Below are positions 57,688 to 64,000 of a stretch of DNA of 64,000 nt, one piece after another. The translations under genes and the position numbers were made by a program. A model generated the notes under the pieces. It saw only the letters and a program-made list of their open reading frames with translations, made no database searches and had not been told where the DNA came from. This stretch comes from Schistosoma haematobium (Eukaryota; Platyhelminthes; Trematoda; Strigeidida; Schistosomatidae), in the NCBI RefSeq assembly GCF_000699445.3, contig NC_067202.1, positions 18,571,760-18,635,759 on the forward strand. The letters run 5' to 3'. The first letter of the stretch is position 1, and the number at the start of each line of letters is the position of its first letter.

Positions 57688-57727
57688 GAGCAAGAACAAA
57701 CATTTCGAGGTTTCTCGTCAGCTGCTT
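57688..57727 (-). ncRNA. Minimal hammerhead-like motif of a Penelope-like element
   Basis: The minus strand reads AGCAG, CTGACGA, GAAACCTC, GAAA, TGTTTGTTC, TTGCT. All core residues match. Stem I is AGCAG/TTGCT with one wobble, stem II is two base pairs, stem III is minimal and the cleavage triplet is TTC. This matches the minimal hammerheads known from the flanking repeats of Penelope-like elements. It lies about 0.5 kb 3' of the Penelope-like C-terminus at 58195-58290. Confidence 0.6.
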
Positions 57728-57814
57728 ATAAACCAAAATTATGATAGAATTTTGACATGGAGATAGAGTGAAAACAAATGACATAGATGAGTGTAAATAA
57801 CTGGGTTACAATAA

Positions 57815-57816
<2 letters not shown>

Positions 57817-57873
<57 letters not shown>
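57817..57873. repeat. AT dinucleotide microsatellite
   Basis: Uninterrupted TA run of about 57 bp. The Ile/Tyr-only frames through it are artefacts. Confidence 0.97.
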
Positions 57874-57875
<2 letters not shown>

Positions 57876-58119
57876 TATAAACAGGTCAGGGGTCAAAAGA
57901 GAGGGGTTAATCCAGGGTGGGTGGTGTAATAATTCAGTGAAATTCATAAATTGTGTGATAATTGTAGAGATTAATGGAATCAAATAATGATAAGGTAGAT
58001 TACGTAATAATAATTAAATAGGGTTTGTAAAGTTAAGATGATTTAAGAGGATCAAGTGGTGGAAATGTGTGAATAAAATTTTTTAGTTTAAGAATTAGGT
58101 AATACTGGGGGGGGGGAAT

Positions 58120-58290
58120 ATAAATTATCTTAGAATAAGTAAATGAATAAAATAACCAAAACACAAAACAAACAAACAGAAACCAAAAAAGATTACCAGG
58201 GTAGTGATAAGTTTATTAAAGTCTCTTTTTGGATGCATAAGTCCGGTTTCAGTTTCTTAATTGCAATGGCTTTAACAAATTTATCACTAA
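58120..58290 (-). pseudogene. Penelope-like element, C-terminal codons and 3' UTR
   Basis: The minus strand encodes KAIAIKKLKPDLCIQKETL then INLSLPW and stop, the Penelope-like C-terminus, followed by a 3' UTR rich in GTTTGTTTG. The subfamily differs from the copy at 58.6-60 kb and is closer to the split one at 13.9/22.0 kb. Confidence 0.82.
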
Positions 58291-58375
58291 TCTGGTAATC
58301 TTTTTATTTCTGTTTGTTTGTTTTGTGTTCTGGTTATTTTATTCATTTACTTATTCTAAGATTTAAAACAATTAG
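58285..58375 (+). repeat. Inverted copy of the Penelope-like 3' UTR
   Basis: Reverse complement of 58122-58215 (CTGGTAATCTTTTT to TTATTCTAAGAT) with a few changes. It forms an inverted repeat with arms of about 85-90 bp around the C-terminal codons. Confidence 0.85.
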
Positions 58376-58379
58376 TCCC

Positions 58380-60010
58380 TTTGATAAATTTCGATAATGC
58401 AATGAGAAGACGTAGTTTATCAGAATTATGTGATGATATATTTGTGCAATACATTTCGAACAATCTGATCACACATCATCTACTTGTTAAGAACATTTAT
58501 ATATGAAAAATTAAAAGATCATCTAGACAGGTTCAGGGTAACAAAGGAAAAAAAATATTAAAGTACACAAAAACAAAAGTGATTACCACTCTGCATAGTA
58601 AATCAGTACTACCAGGGTTGGTTAAGTGTAAGTACAAATTGTTTTTGAACACATAAAGGGGGTTTCAATTTTCGTATAGCCAAGGCTTCAATAAACCTTA
58701 GTATACGTCTTTGAAGGCTTTTCTACAACACAACAAATGCTGATTTGATATCAACCTTATGACCCGTCTCAATCAAATGTTTCGCAATGGATGATGATGT
58801 CTGTCTATCCTGTGGTCTTATTTCACCATTGGAATTCATCTGATTCTGCAACCATTTTGGTATATGCTCACCCACCCTTAATTGCAAATCACGATTGCTC
58901 TTCCCTACGTACGTGTTTCCACACATACACGTAAATTTATAGACACAATGGGATGTGACACAATCGTTTTCAAGCTGTTTGGGCTTTTGGTGAAACATAG
59001 ACCTTGTCTTTTCGATAATGACAAGTTGGGCTGCATAAAATGTCCGGCTGATAGCTAATTTATGTCTCTGTTTCAATATGAAACTATTTGTGTCACCTCT
59101 GAATGGTAGCGCAATATAAACTCGCTTTTTGGGTGCCAGAAGCGTCATGGGTCTAGTCATATTGCAACACTTCCAGCGGTTTATGAACTTCAAAGGGTAA
59201 CCATTATTGATTAACGCATCAGTCAAGAGCTTCACCTCTACTTCAATAGTATCACTATGAAAATTAAAATATTGTCCTGTCCATGTTGGTTTTCTATATG
59301 TAGCACGTTTGATGGACCCATCATCTCTCCTAGTAATCAGGATGTCAAGAAAAGGAAGTTGGTTGTTCTTCTCTTCTTCACATGTAAGAGAAATGTGCTT
59401 TTGACTACTATTGAATTCTTCTAACAAGCGGCTTATGTCTTCAATTTTATCACCTATGATTATTATGTCATCTACATATCGTTTATACAGACTCATCTTT
59501 GGAATTGAGTCTCCAACTAAATTTTCCACATATCCCATGAACACATCAGCTAGCAATGGTCCTAGAGGGCTGCTCATAGCTAGACCATCTATTTGTCTGA
59601 AGTGTTCACCTTCGAATGTGAATTTTACATTATCTGTACATAATAATAATAAATCTTTAAGAGTTTTAATAGGAAAAGGCAGTGGAAGGTTTTTCGAAGA
59701 AATAAAGTCACACAAAATATCAATGGTTTTCCTAAGAGGTACATTTGTAAATCAAGTGTTTACATCAAAGGAGCACATTGTCTTTGTCTTTATATTTTTA
59801 ATCCTTTGAGTAATTAATTAATTCGAATGAGTCAGTCAAAGAATACTTACAATATTGATTTCTGATAGGGTTTAATAATTTTGTAAGCCATTTTGCCAGG
59901 TTGTGTGTAGGTGACCGACACATAGATAGAATTGGACGTAGGGGGGGTATTAGGCTTATGAATTTTCGGTAATCCATATAAATGCGTAACCATATTTCAT
60001 TATACTGAGG
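58380..60010 (-). pseudogene. Penelope-like element: reverse transcriptase, GIY-YIG endonuclease, 3' UTR
   Basis: The main frame (59715-58723, 330 residues) holds QIDGLAMSSPLGPLLADVFM, the catalytic YKRYVDDIIIIG, the NNQLPFLDILITR box, then the GIY-YIG nuclease CVYKFTCMCGNTYVGKSNRD and SIAKHLIETGHKVD. Upstream, MCSFDVNT-stop-FTNVPLRKTIDIL shows an in-frame TGA at about 59754. Another frame (60010-59830) gives LYGLPKIHKP and PLRPILSMCRSPTHNLAKW, the RT N-terminal motifs. After 58723 a frameshift leads to LRFIEALAIRKLKPPLCVQ and LNQPW-stop. The 3' UTR matches 41380-41510. The 5' end is truncated against SINE leader sequence at 60010. Telomerase-like RT of Penelope class; dead copy. Confidence 0.92.
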
Positions 60011-60011
60011 T

Positions 60012-60090
60012 AGATACCTGTCTCTACCCAACATGAATTAGCTCCACTGGTCACTGTTCCTCACTAGAACTAATTTCTAATTTCATTACA
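60012..60090 (-). mobile_element. SINE family 1, 5' leader only
   Basis: Matches the leader at 43515-43580 (GAGGTAGATACCTGTCTCTACCC, AGCTCCACTGGTCAC). The rest of the SINE is absent and the Penelope-like element begins at its edge. Confidence 0.7.
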
Positions 60091-60739
60091 CTATTCGTTG
60101 AATTCATTAAAGTTTTCATTATTCATCAATCAATGTTAAAATTAATCTCAGAGAAAATGACCAATATTATCAATGGTAAGTTTAACAATAATCAACTTGG
60201 CTTGTGAGATATCCCGATGAGAATAATGAATGGTAACCGTCGGAATCTATTTCTGGACTAATACTATACAGACATTCTTATTGTATAATCGTTAAGTAGT
60301 TAAACTATTCATGTTCTTGTTCCTCTCATTATAAGCCTTGTTTTGATCCATAGACTATTAGTATACGATTTGCAGTTCTTGAGTTATCTTTAGTCTATTC
60401 ATTACAGTCTCCTACATTCACAATCACATTTGGCCAATTCTTTTACGAATGTTGTTTGCTGTTTTATGGTGCGATGTGATCTGTTTGGCTTGTATATAAA
60501 CCCAGTATGTTTGAAATACTTGATTCCTGTCGTGGAGGCTGAGATTGGTATTGTAGACTTAACTGGCTGGGCTAGGCAGGAAGCAGGTTCAATAAGGACT
60601 CTAGATTGCTCATTGGCCCAGTCGATAATTATATTATATTAGTATTGTTATTATTAGCTTTATTCAATATGATGTCTTTTGGTAGAATATAGAATTCTCA
60701 ACATAAAGTATGTCAACAAGTTTTCCATTTCTTACTTCT

Positions 60740-61270
60740 TGGACGATCCTGATGATAACATAGTGAATGATTGCTAGTTAGAGATTATCAGTTCAGTCAG
60801 TCGACATCTAAACAATGTACAATCTTTTCAATGCATAATGCCAGCAACTACCATATCTCTGATTGAGTTATTTTATAACTTATACAACGAAAGGTAGGAA
60901 AGCACCCAACTGCGTCACAAGACAAGCTCTCACATGGAATCCTCAAGGCCAAAGGAAAAGAGGAAAACCAGAAAATATTTTACGCCGGGAAATGGAAATA
61001 GACACGAAAAAGATGAACAAGAATTGGATGGAACCACCAAAGAAGGTCGAGGGCAGAGTGGATTGAAGAATGCTGCTCGGCGGCCTATGCTCCATTAGGA
61101 GTAACAGGCGTATGTAACTAAGTAAGTAAGTACGACGAAAGGTTGTACAGTTTTCGGAAATCCACTTGAATAGGTTATGCGATGTATTAAAACATCTGAA
61201 ATTAATTAACTTATCAAAATATCTAGATAGTAGGAAAGATCAGGTAGCCCAAATATTCAAGCAGACCACC
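60740..61270. repeat. Dispersed repeat, copy filled by an RTE insertion
   Basis: Homologous to 38160-38480. An RTE tail (60896-61131) interrupts it, with ACAACGAAAGGT before and ACGACGAAAGGT after. Confidence 0.8.
60896..61131 (+). pseudogene. RTE 3' fragment with target duplication
   Basis: The frame 60863-61066 contains [18 protein letters not shown] and [18 protein letters not shown], almost the same residues as the RTE at 2.3-2.5 kb, and ends AGTAACAGGCG with a TAAG-like tail. Its good coding preservation suggests a comparatively recent insertion. Confidence 0.9.
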
Positions 61271-61279
61271 ACTATTGTT

Positions 61280-61840
61280 CTCTAATTAGCAATGTCAATA
61301 CATTACATATTAATAAAACACAAGGTTATAAGTTATAACAGTTAAAACATTGAATTGATCTAATTCTAATCTAATTACATCACTATGTTACCCTAATTCA
61401 ATTACTTATGGTATCCCATAGTTACTAATGTTGTTTTTTATTTTTATGATTCAACTGATCTATTCAACGTAGAAAATCCTTTCATAAATGATTGGATTCA
61501 TTGTCAAAACGTATGTTATTAGTATCTATCTATCTTTTGTATAACAGTCTTAGGTTGAATTGATTCAGGTCATATTGTTAGTGTATTATATAATAGAGTG
61601 AATAGGTTATATGTTTTTATTACATAATTATGTCATTGACCTATGTAAGGATAAATGAATAAGGAATTAATATGATTATTCAATAGAGATTTATCTAATT
61701 TATTGTTTCATTGAATTGTATCATGGAAAAATTGAAATCAGTTAGAAGGGAAATATCTAAATATACTACTATTCATGGTACATTTCGACTTAGCTAGTGA
61801 GTACTAAAATATGGATAGTGCAATGACGTTTGACGCGAAC
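61280..61840. other. No gene recognised
   Basis: AT-rich spacer without recognisable coding or repeats. Confidence 0.5.
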
Positions 61841-61844
61841 GTTA

Positions 61845-62110
61845 CTGAGTCCGACTCTCAAAGTGAATATCAATTCTGAGATGCAAGTACATCCAACTAA
61901 CGAGTTCCAAATGGGACAAAACGTGCGTCAAACTAGATTCCACTGTTAGCCATCAACAATTATTGCTTATCAAAGCTGGTGAATTAAGGTAATATCGAGG
62001 CAGTCCACTCAGTATGCACATATGCCAATCACCGACTGGCCAAACGCAGTGCTAAATATCAATCGGAAGATTCAAGTAAACAATGCCAATTGATTAGTTA
62101 TGTTCAACTG
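61845..62110 (+). mobile_element. Sm-alpha-like SINE with decayed hammerhead
   Basis: The hammerhead region 61887-61941 shows CTAACGA for the 5' core (G5 changed), GTTCC/GGGAC stem II, CAAAA instead of GAAA, and a GTC triplet. The tail ATTCAAGTAAACAATGCC is shared with 33850. Confidence 0.68.
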
Positions 62111-62299
62111 CCACTGATAGGAATAAGTTGTTAATAAATAACATGGTAGATTAACTAAAGTTTCCAATCTAGATCATTATATCATGAATCAGTATTTTTA
62201 TGATATTGTGTATAATATATCCAGCGTAAACGATTTGTAATAGATTAATATGAGCGAACAGATTTATGATCAATATATTTTTGACAGTTGACTTGACGA

Positions 62300-62385
62300 G
62301 TTGATCTAAGCTAGACCACTGATGGAAACTTGAAAGCATTAGACTACCGTTTCGTTCTAGTATGAGACTCCACAGCAACTCGCAA
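62300..62385 (-). mobile_element. SINE family 1, 3' part, defective hammerhead
   Basis: Core CTGTGGA (A6 lost), GAAA intact, stem I decayed. The upstream tRNA-like region is absent. Confidence 0.68.
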
Positions 62386-62389
62386 ATGT

Positions 62390-63255
62390 TAGTTGAAAAA
62401 CTATCATTCCAAACCAATCGTGCATATGAGCTCTATGATCTTGAAGGAACAATTGGCTTTTGAATCAATTGTTGGTTACCAGTTTCCATGAGACTGCATC
62501 TGCTTACATTGCTCCAATGTTCTGTGCATTAAACCTTTAGGTCAAAGAATCAAGCTGTGGCTTTTTCCACCCACAAATCAACTAACTTGTACGACGCATA
62601 TCTATTTGATACCCCCCATTTGTACCAATATTTATGCATGAACATAACAGTGAGGAAAGAAACGGTAATGTTACATTATTATTTCAGATTGTTGTTGATT
62701 TCATTTAGTAATCATTATCTATTGTCGATCTATTAGTTATTGTATAACTACCATTTATCATTATATGAATAATCTAAATTATAAACATACACACACACAC
62801 AAACCCATACACAACATTCACACACATACACTTGACATTTACTTTTACTTGAAAAGTAATTGTATAGTTAATTACATTTCATAAAACCTGATATACCCAG
62901 CTACATAGTTGATATTTCTCACTGACATCATTATTAGACTGTTTTATAGTTTACTTATTGTGAAACATTCAATATAGAGAGATGAAATAAGCGGTGAATT
63001 TCAATTTTACACTAGTTACTTGATTCACATAATAAAGTTAAAGATCATGTTAAATGGTAACTGTGAATAGAGAATTGGATCAAACTAATTGTAAGACGTA
63101 ACATGTTGATTGTTGTTGTTGTTGCGGTTGTTGTTGTTGTGGTTGTTCAAGCAGAGAGTATTGAGCTAATTGTTAGAAAATATGTTTACAATTGACCTGA
63201 TTTTTGGATTTTCTGATGTCTTTTTCAAAAGATAAATAACTAAATAATGATTGTA
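62390..63255. other. No gene recognised; CA and TTG microsatellites
   Basis: Intergenic DNA with CACA runs near 62790-62835 and a TTG/GTT repeat at about 63110-63148. Confidence 0.5.
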
Positions 63256-63261
63256 GGAACT

Positions 63262-63480
63262 TACTCAGTTATACTTGTTATCCCTTATGAAGGAGCAGAA
63301 GCGGTTCATTAGCATTCTCTATCTAACACTGTCTTGGACAATCCTTTCTAGGTGTTGACAGTTATTATCCATTCTTTTGATATCCGCTTCTAATTCCCAA
63401 TGTAGTGTGTTATTTGGTCTTTTTCTTTTAAGATTGCAGGTAAGCACTTGTTTTGTGATGCGATAGTTGATATAGGAATT
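63262..63480 (-). pseudogene. RTE 3' fragment
   Basis: Minus-strand C-terminal RTE region (KRKRPNNTLHWELEADIKR), with the end at CTTGTTATCCCTTATG. No clear TAAG tail. Confidence 0.8.
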
Positions 63481-63562
63481 AATTAATGATAATTTGGATG
63501 TCACTAGGTTAGAATGTGGAAGATAAAAAACATACTAACTCACATGTGTATTCAGTGAGAAT

Positions 63563-63885
63563 TCAGTCAGTCAGCCAGTCAATTACAACGTAGGACCAGG
63601 CACATAAATGCATCAGTCCAAGTTGCCATACGTCATTAGCACAGCAAGACGAACACCGAATTCATAGAAGCAGTTAACTCAATGGTGTAATATACAAAGG
63701 AAAGATTTTATGTAAGGATATAGTACAGAAAGAAAGATATGAGATAATTTTAATCTCGTAGTTTAAAGGAAGACAAAAAGTATATACACCTACGCCACTG
63801 TGATCGATTCTGAGCCCAGAGTCTCCAACCATTGGTTATGATAGTCACGCGTACCTCAACCAAGTAGTCTACATCTACCAATTGA
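63563..63885 (-). pseudogene. Second LINE family (GACT tail), 3' end
   Basis: A CAGTCAGTCAGCCAGTC tail, then the 3' UTR and the final codons (complement of GATCGATTCTGAGCC, near GATAGTCACGCG). Confidence 0.8.
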
Positions 63886-64000
63886 CAACTAGTTAAAACG
63901 ATAAAGCATAATTACTTTGACAATGAAATCTAGTGATATTATCATGTCACTTCGAATGCTAATAGACTGAAAGAATCATGAAAGTTGTAAGCAAAGATCG

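Noticed and set aside
57726..57987. Frames rich in alternating Ile and Tyr on both strands
   Set aside because: Products of the TA microsatellite, not proteins.
61871..61941. Active hammerhead at 61.9 kb
   Set aside because: Both core strands are damaged (CTAACGA and CAAA), so I list it only as a decayed copy.

Overview
This 64 kb window is AT-rich, intron- and repeat-dominated eukaryotic DNA, best explained as a blood-fluke (Schistosoma-type trematode) chromosome. The basis is the set of repeat families: RTE-type LINEs with a TAAG-repeat tail, CR1-type LINEs, BEL/Pao and Ty3/gypsy LTR elements, Penelope-like elements with RT plus GIY-YIG, and tRNA-derived SINEs carrying hammerhead ribozymes (the Sm-alpha type known from schistosomes). 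No bacterial gene, operon or CRISPR array is present. The species cannot be fixed from sequence alone.

Layout. 0-2 kb: one arm of a large inverted duplication of an unrecognised sequence; the other arm lies at 27-29.4 kb. 2.1-12.3 kb: an RTE LINE on the minus strand, split by a nearly full-length CR1-like LINE on the plus strand (about 3.78-10.3 kb). The CR1 itself holds a 215-bp repeat inside its ORF1 region. 13.5-22.4 kb: a Penelope-like 3' end on the minus strand, split by a tandem BEL/Pao element (LTR-internal-LTR-internal-LTR, 13918-21983). 24.9-27 kb: a chimera of RTE, gypsy and RTE fragments. 28-52 kb: a dense field of SINEs and short 5'-truncated LINE tails, some with readable target-site duplications. 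53.6-54.4 kb: the only convincing host coding exon, on the minus strand, encoding a secreted or membrane-anchored Cys-rich protein and ending at a good splice donor. 55-64 kb: more LINE tails, hammerhead SINEs, an AT microsatellite and a Penelope-like RT/GIY-YIG reading frame (58.6-60.0 kb).

All mobile-element genes seen are broken by stops, frameshifts or deletions. The most interesting layer is RNA-level: at least three distinct hammerhead contexts coexist here. They are a tRNA-SINE family with one copy matching the complete type I hammerhead consensus, an Sm-alpha-like family with decayed cores, and minimal hammerhead-like motifs downstream of Penelope-like 3' ends. The second strong story is the tandem BEL/Pao array, whose middle LTR is a visible recombinant of the two outer LTRs.
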